A stretch of 35,249 nucleotides of DNA from JBDSLU01 sp039916225 (GCA_039916225.1 JBDSLU010000453.1:1-35249), one strand, 5' to 3'; numbered from the stretch's first letter, positions 23,956 through 32,071 are shown. Notes: generated by a model from the letters alone, not told the origin. Program-made: numbers and translations.

Positions 23956-25476
23956 ATGAAGCGATCCGCTGCCGCCGCCGTCCTCGTCGCGTTGGTCCTT
24001 CCGTCACTCGCGGCCGCCCAGACACCGGTCACGCTCACGACCGAGGTGCTGCGCGACAAGATCAAAGGCGGGTGGGCGGGCCAGACCATCGGCGTCACCT
24101 TCGGCGGCCCGACCGAGTTTCGCTACAACGGGACGATGATCCCGGACTACACGCCGATCGCCTGGCACGAGCGCCGGCTGCCGGAGGCGTTCGACACATC
24201 GCCCGGCCTCTACGACGACGTCTATGTCGACCTGACGTTCGTCAAGGTGATCGAGGAGCACGGGATCGAGGCGCCGGCGGCGCGCTTCGCCGATGCCTTC
24301 GCCCACGCCGGCTACCAGCTGTGGCACGCCAACCAGATGGCCCGGCACAACCTGCTGCGCGGCTTGACGCCACCCGCATCGGGACACTGGCTGAACAACC
24401 CCGATGCCGACGACATCGACTTCCAGATCGAAGCCGATTTCATCGGCCTGATGTCGCCGGGGTTGCCCGGCGCGGCGGCCGAGCTGTCGGATCGCGTCGG
24501 CCACATCATGAATTCCGGCGACGGCTGGTACGGCGGCGTGTTCGTGGCGACGATGTACTCGCAGGCGTTCGTCCGCGACGACGTGCAGGCGATCGTCACC
24601 GAGAGCATCAAGGCGATCCCGGCCGGCACGCGGTTCCGCCAGACGATCGACGGCGTGATCGCGCTCCACGCCAAGTACCCGAGCGACTGGAAGCAGGCCT
24701 GGTTCGAGATCCAGAAGCAGTGGGCCGAGGACGTCGGCTGCGCCGAAGGCGTCTTCGCGGCGTTCAATATCGACGCGCGGCTCAACGCCGCCTACGTCGT
24801 GCTGGGGCTGCTCTATGGCAACGGCGACATGACGCGCACCATCGCCATCTCGACGCGGGCCGGCCAGGACTCCGACTGCAACCCCTCGTCGGCCGCCGGC
24901 ATCCTCGGCACGATGCTCGGCTACGCGAAGATCCCGGCCCAGTGGACGCAGGGCCTGGCGGCCATCGAGGCCAAGCCGTTTCCGTTCGCCGGCGTCTCGC
25001 TGAACGACGCCTACGCCCTCAGCCTGAAGCACGCGCAGGCGCAGATTCGCCGGGCCGGGGGCACGGTCTCGGACGACCGGGTCCAGTTCACCCGGCAGCC
25101 GATCGTGCCGGTTCGCGTCGAACAGAACTTCGAGGGGCATTTCCCGGTCGCCGAGCAGGTGCTCCGCCAGCGCGTCACCGACGAGGCGACGTTCACCTTC
25201 GACGGCGTCGGCTTCGTCGTCCAGGGCGGGGCCCGGGCTGAACCTGCCAAGGACGTCGTGCTGACGGCCGAGGTGTCCGTGGACGGCCAGGCGCCGGAGA
25301 TCGTCGAGCTGCCGACCAACCACGCGCGGCGCCGCTATGCGCCCTTCTGGCGCTACCAGCTGGCCGCCGGCCCGCACACCGTCCGCATCAAGATGCGGCC
25401 GCTCCCGCCGGACGCGGCGTTGTTCATCGAGCGTGTCATCGTCTACGGACCCCAGCCGAAGCGCCCGCCGGTCTGA
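23956..25476 (+). CDS. Exported ADP-ribosylglycohydrolase-family protein
   Basis: 506 aa with a signal peptide (1-21, ending AAA-Q). The core resembles the ADP-ribosylglycohydrolase/DraG fold: KGGWAGQTIGVTFGGPTEF (38-54) is the start helix, GLYDDVYVDL (84-93) the first acidic metal cluster and AISTRAGQDSDCNPSSAAGILG (298-319) the second, binuclear-metal cluster. A beta-rich domain of about 120 residues is added at the C-terminus (roughly 385-506). The family cleaves N- or O-glycosidic bonds of ADP-ribose. Export and position 20 bp after a ribose importer suggest it releases ribose or a ribosyl compound outside the cytoplasm. Substrate is inferred, not shown; it could act on another N-glycoside. 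Confidence 0.85.
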   Translation: MKRSAAAAVLVALVLPSLAAAQTPVTLTTEVLRDKIKGGWAGQTIGVTFGGPTEFRYNGTMIPDYTPIAWHERRLPEAFDTSPGLYDDVYVDLTFVKVIEEHGIEAPAARFADAFAHAGYQLWHANQMARHNLLRGLTPPASGHWLNNPDADDIDFQIEADFIGLMSPGLPGAAAELSDRVGHIMNSGDGWYGGVFVATMYSQAFVRDDVQAIVTESIKAIPAGTRFRQTIDGVIALHAKYPSDWKQAWFEIQKQWAEDVGCAEGVFAAFNIDARLNAAYVVLGLLYGNGDMTRTIAISTRAGQDSDCNPSSAAGILGTMLGYAKIPAQWTQGLAAIEAKPFPFAGVSLNDAYALSLKHAQAQIRRAGGTVSDDRVQFTRQPIVPVRVEQNFEGHFPVAEQVLRQRVTDEATFTFDGVGFVVQGGARAEPAKDVVLTAEVSVDGQAPEIVELPTNHARRRYAPFWRYQLAAGPHTVRIKMRPLPPDAALFIERVIVYGPQPKRPPV

Positions 25477-25547
25477 AAGGCCGTCCCCGACACCGCGTCG
25501 CCGAACGGCCGCCGTATCTTTCAGCGCCCGGGCCGCGTAACAGCGAC

Positions 25548-26450
25548 ATGACCGATGCCGCCACTCCGGACGACCGGGGCGTGTTCGACAGCCGCTACCT
25601 CGCCTTTCTCGAGACGATCCCGCAGATCCGTCCCCGGCTGCTGCGCTACTGCGCGCGGATGACGGGCTCGGTGCTGGACGGCGAGGATGTGGTCCAGGAG
25701 GCGCTGTTCCACGCCTATCGCAAGCTGGACACGTTCGACGACGCCCGGCCGCTCGGGCCGTGGCTGTTCCGCATCGCCCACAACCGCTGCATCGATCTGC
25801 TGCGCCGGCGCGGTGTCCGCGAAGAAGCCGAGGCGGATGCCGCGGTGGCCGACGCCGTCGCGCCGGTGGAACCAACCGGGCCGGCGCTCGGCCGGGCCGT
25901 CGAGCATCTCGTGCTCGGCCTGCCGCCGATGGAGCGCGCCTGCGTCCTGCTGAAGGACGTCTTCGACTACCCGCTCGACGACGTCGCGACGCTCGTCGAT
26001 TCCACCGTCGGCGGCGTCAAGGCCGCGCTCAGCCGCGGCCGCGGCAAGCTGGCGTCGGCAGACGCCCGGATGCCGACGCGCAAGCCGAAGACGCCGGAGA
26101 TCGAGCGGCTGCTGCGGCTCTACGTGGAGCGCTTCAACCAGCAGGACTGGGACGGCCTGCGCGCGCTCATCGCCGCGGATGCCCGGCTCCGTGTCGCCGA
26201 TGCCTTCGCCGGGCCGCTCGCCACCTCGCCGTACTTCGGCAAGTACGCCAGCGTGCGCGTGCCGTGGCGGATGGCCGCCGGCGAAGTCGACGGCGAACCC
26301 GCCGTGATCATCCTGCACCGCGTCGACGATCGGTGGACGCCGCGTTCGGCGACGATGCTCGAGGTGACCGACGGCCGCGTCTCGCGCATCGCCGACTTCT
26401 GGCACATCACCTGGCTGCTCGACGCTGCCGACAGCGTCGTCCTCTGGTAG
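25548..26450 (+). CDS. ECF sigma factor with C-terminal SnoaL/NTF2-like domain
   Basis: 300 aa. Region 2 is LRYCARMTGSVLDGEDVVQEALFHAYRKLDTFDDARPLGPWLFRIAHNRCIDLLRRR (about 35-90). Region 4 is LPPMERACVLLKDVFDYPLDDVATLVDSTVGGVKAALSRGRGKL (about 124-167). A C-terminal NTF2/SnoaL-like domain (about 185-300: RLYVERFNQQDWDGLRALIAADARL, then VSRIADFWHITWLL) follows. Sigma factors with this tail are thought to be controlled by the tail itself and not by a separate anti-sigma. None is encoded here. The tail lacks the DGGGK motif of the ECF41 group. The ATG at 25548 lacks an obvious Shine-Dalgarno. Targets are unknown. Confidence 0.92.
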   Translation: MTDAATPDDRGVFDSRYLAFLETIPQIRPRLLRYCARMTGSVLDGEDVVQEALFHAYRKLDTFDDARPLGPWLFRIAHNRCIDLLRRRGVREEAEADAAVADAVAPVEPTGPALGRAVEHLVLGLPPMERACVLLKDVFDYPLDDVATLVDSTVGGVKAALSRGRGKLASADARMPTRKPKTPEIERLLRLYVERFNQQDWDGLRALIAADARLRVADAFAGPLATSPYFGKYASVRVPWRMAAGEVDGEPAVIILHRVDDRWTPRSATMLEVTDGRVSRIADFWHITWLLDAADSVVLW

Positions 26451-26502
26451 CGAGCCGCGCTGCCCTGATGCGGACGACGGCCGGTCCGTATCCTGGCGGC
26501 CG

Positions 26503-26542
26503 CGGGGTCCGTAATAGCGGCAGATCCATCAGGAGGACCCCG
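26503..26542 (+). promoter_or_regulatory. Leader hairpin covering a ribosome-binding site
   Basis: CGGGGTCC (26503-26510) can pair with GGACCCCG (26535-26542). The right arm includes the last two G of the AGGAGG (26531-26536) and the first base of the GTG start at 26542. If transcription starts upstream of 26503, for example after TATCCT at 26489-26494, the fold could limit translation. The alternative -10 TAATAG (26512-26517) would give an mRNA lacking the left arm. Confidence 0.4.
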
Positions 26543-27315
26543 TGATCACGAGACAGTCGTTTTCTGCCCTGCCATTGCTGACCGTGCCGCTGCTGATCGC
26601 CATGACCGCAGCCGCTGCGGCCGCCCCGAGCCCAGCCAGCCCGAGCCCAGCCAGCCCCAGCCCCGCCAGCCAGGGCCCGGCCAGCCAGGCCCCCACAGCC
26701 CGCGCGTTTCCCCCGATCGCCGATTACCTGTTGCCGCGCGACGTCGAGATCGCCATGGCCCGCAGTGCCGCACCAGCGCTGATTGCCGATCGCGCGACGG
26801 TGAAGGTGTTGACGAAAGCCGGCTACGAGGTGGCCAGCCAGGGCGACAACGGCGCGGTGTGCCTGGTGATGCGCGGCTTCTCCGCGCCGACCTACACGCC
26901 GGCACCGCTGCGCGATCTGGTCTACGACCCGACCGTGCACGCACCGATCTGTTTCACCGCGCCAGCCGCTCGCACCGTGCTCCCGTACTACGAGCTCCGC
27001 ACCAGGCTGGGCCTGGCCGGCACGCGTCCGGATCAGATTGCCGTGGCGGTCGAGGCTGCCTACGCCCGCGGCGAATTGCCGGCGCGCGACGGCGCCACCT
27101 TCGCCTACATGTTCTCGGCGCACCAGCATCTCGGCGAGGTCGGGGCCTGGCATCCGCACATGATGGTGTTCGTGCCCTACGCCGACGCCACGACCGTCGG
27201 CGCCACGCCGTTCGGCGGGACGCTGCCGACCGTGACCGACGACGCCGGGACGCCGTTCGCGGTCGTCGTCATCGCCGTCGACGAGAAGCAGTTCGTGAAG
27301 CGGCCGACGAACTAG
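26542..27315 (+). CDS. Exported protein of unknown function with Pro/Ser/Ala repeat
   Basis: 257 aa starting at GTG 26542 behind AGGAGG. A signal peptide (about 1-28) is followed by a low-complexity linker of PASPS-type repeats (about 30-52), then a globular part of about 200 residues. Features include YLLPRDVEIAMARSAAP, GAVCLVMRGF, CFTAPAARTVLPYYELRTRLGL, a His-rich FSAHQHLGEVGAWHPHMMVFVPY (about 190-213) and VVVIAVDEKQFV. The clustered histidines could bind metal. I do not recognise the family. It lies 91 bp after the ECF sigma gene and might be a target of it. Its TAG stop overlaps the stop of the convergent uvrA-like gene. Confidence 0.8.
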   Translation: MITRQSFSALPLLTVPLLIAMTAAAAAAPSPASPSPASPSPASQGPASQAPTARAFPPIADYLLPRDVEIAMARSAAPALIADRATVKVLTKAGYEVASQGDNGAVCLVMRGFSAPTYTPAPLRDLVYDPTVHAPICFTAPAARTVLPYYELRTRLGLAGTRPDQIAVAVEAAYARGELPARDGATFAYMFSAHQHLGEVGAWHPHMMVFVPYADATTVGATPFGGTLPTVTDDAGTPFAVVVIAVDEKQFVKRPTN

Positions 27316-29861
27316 ATCGCGCGGCGGAGGTAGGGCGCCGTGCGGCTGCCAGCGGCGCGGGCGACCTCGGCTGGCGGGCCTGTGGCGACGATGCGCCCGC
27401 CTTCCTCGCCGGCGCCGGGCCCGACGTCGATGACCCAGTCGCTGGCGCCGACGACCTGCATGTCGTGCTCGACCACGACGACGGTGTTGCCGGCGTCGAC
27501 CAGGCCGGCGAGCTGCACCAGCAGCTTCTCGACGTCGGCGGGGTGCAGGCCGGTCGTCGGCTCGTCGAGGACGTAGAGCGTCTCGCCGCGGCCGGTGCGC
27601 TGCAGCTCGGTGGCCAGCTTGATCCGCTGCGCTTCGCCGCCCGACAGCTCGGTGGCCGGCTGGCCGAGACGCAGGTAGCCGACCCCGACCTGGCGCAGCA
27701 CGCCGAGCGGGCCCCGCAGCGCCGGCTCGCCGTCGAAGAACGCGGCGGCCTCGTCGACGGTCATCGCCAGGACGTCGGCGATCGTCTTGTCGCGATGGCG
27801 GATCTCCAGCGTCTTGGCGTTGTAGCGGGCGCCCTGGCAGGTCGGGCACGGCGTGTAGACGCTGGCCAGGAAGAGCAGTTCGACCATCACGAAGCCTTCG
27901 CCGGCGCAGTGGTCGCAACGGCCCTTGGCGACGTTGAACGAGAAGCGGCCGGCGTCGTAGCGGCGGGCGCGGGCCGCTTTCGTCGCCGCGAACAGCTTGC
28001 GCACGTGGTCGAACAGCCCGGTATAGGTGGCCAGGTTCGAGCGCGGGGTGCGGCCGATCGGCTTCTGATCGACACAGACCAGACGCCGCAGCCGCTCCAT
28101 GCCGCCGACGATCCGGCCGTCGGTAGGCGCCGCCGATGGCCGATCGAGGTCGATGGGATCGGCGATGCCGCCGTCGCCGGCATCGGCCGTCGAGGCGTGT
28201 CCGAGGTGGGCGACGACGAGATCGTGCAGTGCCTGGCTGACCAGGCTGGATTTGCCCGAGCCCGAGACGCCGGTGACCGCGGTCATGACCCCGAGCGGAA
28301 ACCGGGCGTCGAGGTCGTGCAGGTTGTTGCGGGTGATGCCTTCGAGGCGAAGCCAGCCGCGAGGTGGCCGCGGTGTCCGCGGTGCGGGCGCGGCGGCGTC
28401 GAGGTAGCGCCGGGTCACCGAGCGTTCGACATGGCGAAGACCCTCGCGCGGACCGCTGTAGAGCACTTCGCCGCCGCCCGTTCCCGCGCCGGGGCCGACG
28501 TCGACGATCCAGTCGGCGTGACGCACCACGTCGAGCTCGTGCTCGATCACGAACAGCGAGTTGCCCGACGCCCGCAGGCGATCGAGGGCGCGCAGCAGGG
28601 CCTCGGTGTCGGCCGGATGCAGCCCGGCCGACGGCTCGTCGAGCACGTAGACCACGCCGAACAGGTTGGAGCGCACCTGCGTGGCCAGCCGCAGCCGCTG
28701 CAGCTCGCCGGGTGACAGCGTCGGCGTGCTGCGCTCGAGCGTCAGGTAACCGAGGCCGAGATCGAGCAGCACGTCGAGGCGGGCGACGAGATCCTCGCCG
28801 ATGCGCTGCGCCACGAGCGCTTGCTCGGGATGATGCGGTGGCAGGGTGGCGAGCGCCGCGGCGTCGCCCTGCGCGAACGGACGCAGGCGCGCGAGGAGCG
28901 CGGCCAGCGTCAGGCGGGACATGGCGGCGATGTCGAGGCCGGCGAACCTGACCGCGAGGGCCTCGGGCCGCAGGCGGCGACCCTGACAGGCGGGGCAGTC
29001 GGCGCCGATCAGGTAGCGCGCCACGCGCTTCTTCATCGACGCGCTCTCGGTGGTGGCGAACGTCTGGAGTAGGTACTTGCGGGCGCCGCTGAAGGTGCCC
29101 ATGTAGCTGGGCTCCTCCTTGCGCTTCAGCGCGCGGCGCGTCTCGGCCGGGGTGAGGCCGGCGTAGACCGGCGCCGTCGGCTGCTCGTCGGTGAAGAGCA
29201 GCCAGTCGCGATCCGTGCGCGGCAGATCGCGCCACGGCGTGTCGACGTCGTAGCCGAGGGTGACGGCGATGTCGCGCAGGTTCTGGCCGTACCAGGCCGG
29301 CGGCCAGGCGGCGATGGCACGCTCGCGGATGGTCAGCCGATCGTCGGGCACCATCGACGCCTCGGTGGCGTCGTAGATCCGGCCCAGGCCGTGGCACGTC
29401 GGGCAGGCGCCTTGCGGCGTGTTGGGCGAGAAATCCTCGGCGTGCCGCATCTCGGCGCCGCGCGGATAGGTGCCGGCGCGCGAGTAGAGCATCCGCAACA
29501 GGTTCGAGATGGTGGTGACGCTGCCGACGGAGGACCGCGTCGTCGGCGCGCCGCGCTGCTGCTGCAGGGCGACGGCCGGCGGCAGCCCGTCGATCTCGTC
29601 GACGTCCGGGACACCCAGCTGATGGAAGAGACGTCGTGCGTACGGCGACACCGATTCGAGGTAGCGCCGCTGCGCTTCGGCGTAGAGCGTCCCGAAGGCC
29701 AGCGACGACTTGCCGGAGCCGGAGACGCCGGTGAACACCACCAACGCGTCGCGCGGAATGTCGACGTCGACGTTCTTGAGATTGTGCTCACGCGCGCCAC
29801 GGACGCGCACCAGGCCGGTCTGGCCGACTCGGCCGTGCGCCTCCTGTGACAGCTCCTTCAT
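27312..29861 (-). CDS. UvrA2-type excinuclease subunit A paralogue
   Basis: 849-aa double ABC ATPase of the UvrA family, shorter than canonical UvrA (about 940). ATP site I: Walker A FTGVSGSGKSSLAFG (43-57), signature TLSPGELQRLRLATQ (Gly replaced by Pro at the third position) and Walker B VYVLDEPSAGLHPADT. Site II: TGVSGSGKSSLVSQ, ELSGGEAQRIKLATEL and LYVLDEPTTGLHPADV. The CDHC and CPTC zinc knuckle of the second half is present. In the first half only CPTC/CPAC pairs remain, and the UvrB-binding insert seen in UvrA1 is missing. Relatives of this type are linked to drug or DNA-intercalator tolerance. ATG 29861 is chosen by homology; its Shine-Dalgarno is poor. Confidence 0.9.
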   Translation of the reverse strand: MKELSQEAHGRVGQTGLVRVRGAREHNLKNVDVDIPRDALVVFTGVSGSGKSSLAFGTLYAEAQRRYLESVSPYARRLFHQLGVPDVDEIDGLPPAVALQQQRGAPTTRSSVGSVTTISNLLRMLYSRAGTYPRGAEMRHAEDFSPNTPQGACPTCHGLGRIYDATEASMVPDDRLTIRERAIAAWPPAWYGQNLRDIAVTLGYDVDTPWRDLPRTDRDWLLFTDEQPTAPVYAGLTPAETRRALKRKEEPSYMGTFSGARKYLLQTFATTESASMKKRVARYLIGADCPACQGRRLRPEALAVRFAGLDIAAMSRLTLAALLARLRPFAQGDAAALATLPPHHPEQALVAQRIGEDLVARLDVLLDLGLGYLTLERSTPTLSPGELQRLRLATQVRSNLFGVVYVLDEPSAGLHPADTEALLRALDRLRASGNSLFVIEHELDVVRHADWIVDVGPGAGTGGGEVLYSGPREGLRHVERSVTRRYLDAAAPAPRTPRPPRGWLRLEGITRNNLHDLDARFPLGVMTAVTGVSGSGKSSLVSQALHDLVVAHLGHASTADAGDGGIADPIDLDRPSAAPTDGRIVGGMERLRRLVCVDQKPIGRTPRSNLATYTGLFDHVRKLFAATKAARARRYDAGRFSFNVAKGRCDHCAGEGFVMVELLFLASVYTPCPTCQGARYNAKTLEIRHRDKTIADVLAMTVDEAAAFFDGEPALRGPLGVLRQVGVGYLRLGQPATELSGGEAQRIKLATELQRTGRGETLYVLDEPTTGLHPADVEKLLVQLAGLVDAGNTVVVVEHDMQVVGASDWVIDVGPGAGEEGGRIVATGPPAEVARAAGSRTAPYLRRAI

Positions 29862-29901
29862 CTCTTCGACGCTCGCACCATCGCCTGTGATCGCGCAAGC
29901 A

Positions 29902-29943
29902 CGGCCGACGCGCAACGGGATGTCGGCCGGTCGGCCCTACAAT
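29902..29943 (+). promoter_or_regulatory. Putative promoter region with inverted repeat
   Basis: CGGCCGAC (29902-29909) and GTCGGCCG (29922-29929) are inverted arms 12 bp apart. TACAAT (29938-29943) is a good -10 for the PIG-L-like gene at 30008. No clear -35 is seen. The repeat could be an operator shared with the divergent uvrA-like gene. Confidence 0.4.
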
Positions 29944-30007
29944 AGCGGCGCCGAACGAGGCGCAGCCGAGTGGTGTCGCGGCGCAGGCTTTGGCAGAGGG
30001 CGGACGC

Positions 30008-30796
30008 GTGAGCAGCAGCGCGATGATCGTGGCGCACCCCGGACACGAGTTGCGGGCGTTCCATTGGATGGAGCGGACCCGCCCGCTCTACTGCTGCCTG
30101 ACCGAGGGATCGGGCGGAGCGGCGGCGTCGCGCATGGCGTCGACCGACGCCGTCCTCGCCCGCGTCGGCTCGCGGCCCGGCCCGCTCTACGGCCGCTACG
30201 CGGACAAGGACATCTACCGGCTGCTGCTCGACGGCCGCGTCGAGGTGTTCGTCGATCTGGTCGACGAACTGGCCGAGGCGCTGGTCGACGCCAACATCGA
30301 TGAGGTCGCCGGCGACGCCGTCGAGGGCTTCAACCCGTCGCACGACGTGTGCCGCTTCGTGATCGATGGCGCGGTGGCGCTGGCCAGCCGTCGCACCGGA
30401 CGGCCGATCGAGAATCGCGATTTCCTGCTCGAAGGCCGGCCAGACGTCTGCCCGGAGTCGAGCCGCGCCGCGGCACTGTGGCTGCGCCTCGACGACGCCG
30501 CGCTCGATCGCAAGATCGACGCGGCGCTGCAGTATCCCGAGCTGCAGTCCGAGGTGCACGCCGCCCTCGAGCGCTTCGGCCGCGGCGCCTTTGCCGTCGA
30601 ATGCCTGCGCCCGGCCGCGACCGCGCTGCTGCTGGAGGATTTCCGATCCGAGTTGCCGGGCTACGAGCGCTACGGCGAGCAACGCGTCCGGGAAGGGCGC
30701 TACACCGAGATCATCCGCTATCGCCAGCATGTGTTGCCGGTGCGCGCGGCGATCGAGGCCACCGTCCATGGGCGCACCGCAGGTGTCGTCGGCTGA
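30008..30796 (+). CDS. PIG-L/LmbE-like protein with altered metal motif
   Basis: 262 aa, starting at GTG 30008 behind a GAGGGCGGA stretch. MIVAHPGHELRAFHWMERTRP (6-26) lines up with the AHPDDE zinc motif of PIG-L N-acetylglucosamine deacetylases, but the two Asp are Gly and His. GFNPSHDVCRFVIDGAVAL (about 107-125) corresponds to the second motif (HPDHxxxG type), with Asn for the first His. These changes may give different metal chemistry, or the protein may no longer deacetylate. The helical C-terminus (about 150-262) is not recognisable. It neighbours two glycosyltransferases, which suits a role in sugar modification. Fold assignment is moderate and function is inferred. Confidence 0.65.
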   Translation: MSSSAMIVAHPGHELRAFHWMERTRPLYCCLTEGSGGAAASRMASTDAVLARVGSRPGPLYGRYADKDIYRLLLDGRVEVFVDLVDELAEALVDANIDEVAGDAVEGFNPSHDVCRFVIDGAVALASRRTGRPIENRDFLLEGRPDVCPESSRAAALWLRLDDAALDRKIDAALQYPELQSEVHAALERFGRGAFAVECLRPAATALLLEDFRSELPGYERYGEQRVREGRYTEIIRYRQHVLPVRAAIEATVHGRTAGVVG

Positions 30797-30813
30797 CGCC
30801 CGACTGACCGCGC

Positions 30814-31983
30814 TCACGATCGGTCGAGCGACTGGAGCAGCTCCTGCAGCGGATGCCCGCGTCGCTCGCGGGCGGCGCGCCACCGCAGCAGTCGCGTCGC
30901 CAGTGGCAACCGCATGAGGCTGGCGACCAGGCCGTGCAGCAGGTCGCGTTGGCGCAGTGGGCCGGCCAGCCCTTCGAGATAGCGGCTGGCGGCGCGCAGC
31001 TCCGCGGCCGGGTCGTCGACGACGCCGACCCGTTCGGCCAGGACCTCGGCGTAGAGATCGAGCAGCTCGTCGACCAGCGTCTCGTGGCCGGCCGTCTCGC
31101 GGACGCGACGCGAGACCGCGGCGGCGTCGGCGGCGTCGTAACGGGCCACCTCGCGCGCGATCACCTCGACGGACGCCTCGTGTCGCAGCGTGCGGATCCC
31201 GAAATTCAGCGGGCGCAGCTCGGCGAAGTTCTGCGTCGTCACCATCGGCCCGATGCCGCTCACGTCGGCCAGCACCACCGCGGCGCCGACGGCGGCGGCT
31301 TCGAGCGCCGCCTTGCCTTTGGCGAAGACGAGATCGTAGCCCCCGAGCACGTCCTGCGGTCGGCCGAGCACCGTGCCGGCGCGATAGCCGGCGACGTCGA
31401 CGGCGATGCCGTGCGCGGCGCACGCCTGTTGAATGGCCTGCAGGTAGCCGCCACCGGCACTGTTGCCGAAGACCAGGGCTCGGACCGGCTTCGCCGGCAG
31501 TGGACCGCGCGGTTGGAACTGCGCCAGATCGATGGCGTTCAGGCGGACATGGACGCGGCCTTCCGGCAGGCCGTGCTCGAACACCAGGCGGTCGCGGCAG
31601 GTGTGATCGACGGCGAGATGGCGGGCGATGCGCGGGAAGAGCACCGGCGCGTCCGGCCATCCGAGCCAGCTGTGACACACGGCGATCGCCGGCACGCCGG
31701 GGAAGGCGAGCAGGGCGGCCAGCGTCTCGAGGCCATGGTGACCATGGATGATGTCGGGCGCCGCGCCGACTGCGCTGAGGTCGTCGACGACCGGCACCGT
31801 GCCGGCGCGGATCTCCGCGGCCATCTCGCCGAGGTGCGGGCTGTAGACGATCGGCAGGTGGCCGCGGCGCAGCAGCGAGGCGGCGAGGTCACGGACGTAG
31901 ACCTCGGTGCCGGTACGCGTCAGCAGAATGCGGTTGGTGATGAGGACCCGAAGCCCGCGAGGAGGGTCGCCGCGTGCGTCCAC
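30814..31983 (-). CDS. GT4-like glycosyltransferase (divergent)
   Basis: 389-aa GT-B fold enzyme. The N-terminus LRVLITNRILLTRTGTEVYVRDLAASLLRRGH (11-42) is the GT4 acceptor-domain motif. DIIHGHHGLETLAALLAFPGVPAIAVCHSW follows. The donor domain is seen in RALVFGNSAGGGYLQAIQQAC and DLVFAKGKAALEAAAVGAAVVL (217-238), where the usual EX7E pair is reduced to a single Glu228. The C-terminus has basic amphipathic helices and may sit on the inner membrane. GTG 31983 is 8 nt past a good -10 with no Shine-Dalgarno, so it may be leaderless. It diverges from the GT4 gene at 32072 across a shared operator-like palindrome. Substrates unknown; cell-surface glycan work is likely. Confidence 0.82.
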   Translation of the reverse strand: MDARGDPPRGLRVLITNRILLTRTGTEVYVRDLAASLLRRGHLPIVYSPHLGEMAAEIRAGTVPVVDDLSAVGAAPDIIHGHHGLETLAALLAFPGVPAIAVCHSWLGWPDAPVLFPRIARHLAVDHTCRDRLVFEHGLPEGRVHVRLNAIDLAQFQPRGPLPAKPVRALVFGNSAGGGYLQAIQQACAAHGIAVDVAGYRAGTVLGRPQDVLGGYDLVFAKGKAALEAAAVGAAVVLADVSGIGPMVTTQNFAELRPLNFGIRTLRHEASVEVIAREVARYDAADAAAVSRRVRETAGHETLVDELLDLYAEVLAERVGVVDDPAAELRAASRYLEGLAGPLRQRDLLHGLVASLMRLPLATRLLRWRAARERRGHPLQELLQSLDRS

Positions 31984-31991
31984 TGCCCAGC

Positions 31992-32063
31992 ACGGTACGC
32001 GCGGCGTTCCGTGAAGTCAACGCGCGCCGCGCGTTTGGTGGCGGGCGCGAGGCAGCGTACGCT
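31992..32063. promoter_or_regulatory. Divergent promoters with a central palindrome
   Basis: Leftward: TTGACT (32020-32015), 17 bp, TACCGT (31997-31992), 8 nt to GTG 31983. Rightward: TTGGTG (32035-32040), 17 bp, TACGCT (32058-32063), 8 nt to ATG 32072. AACGCGCG-C-CGCGCGTT (32019-32035) is a perfect 17-bp palindrome whose ends overlap both -35 boxes symmetrically. One bound dimer could control both glycosyltransferases. Both mRNAs appear leaderless. Confidence 0.75.
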
Positions 32064-32071
32064 GGGCGCGC

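Noticed and set aside
26407..29397. 996-codon minus-strand open frame
   Set aside because: Out-of-frame shadow of the UvrA2-type gene, with Arg/Pro-rich translation and no recognisable domains.
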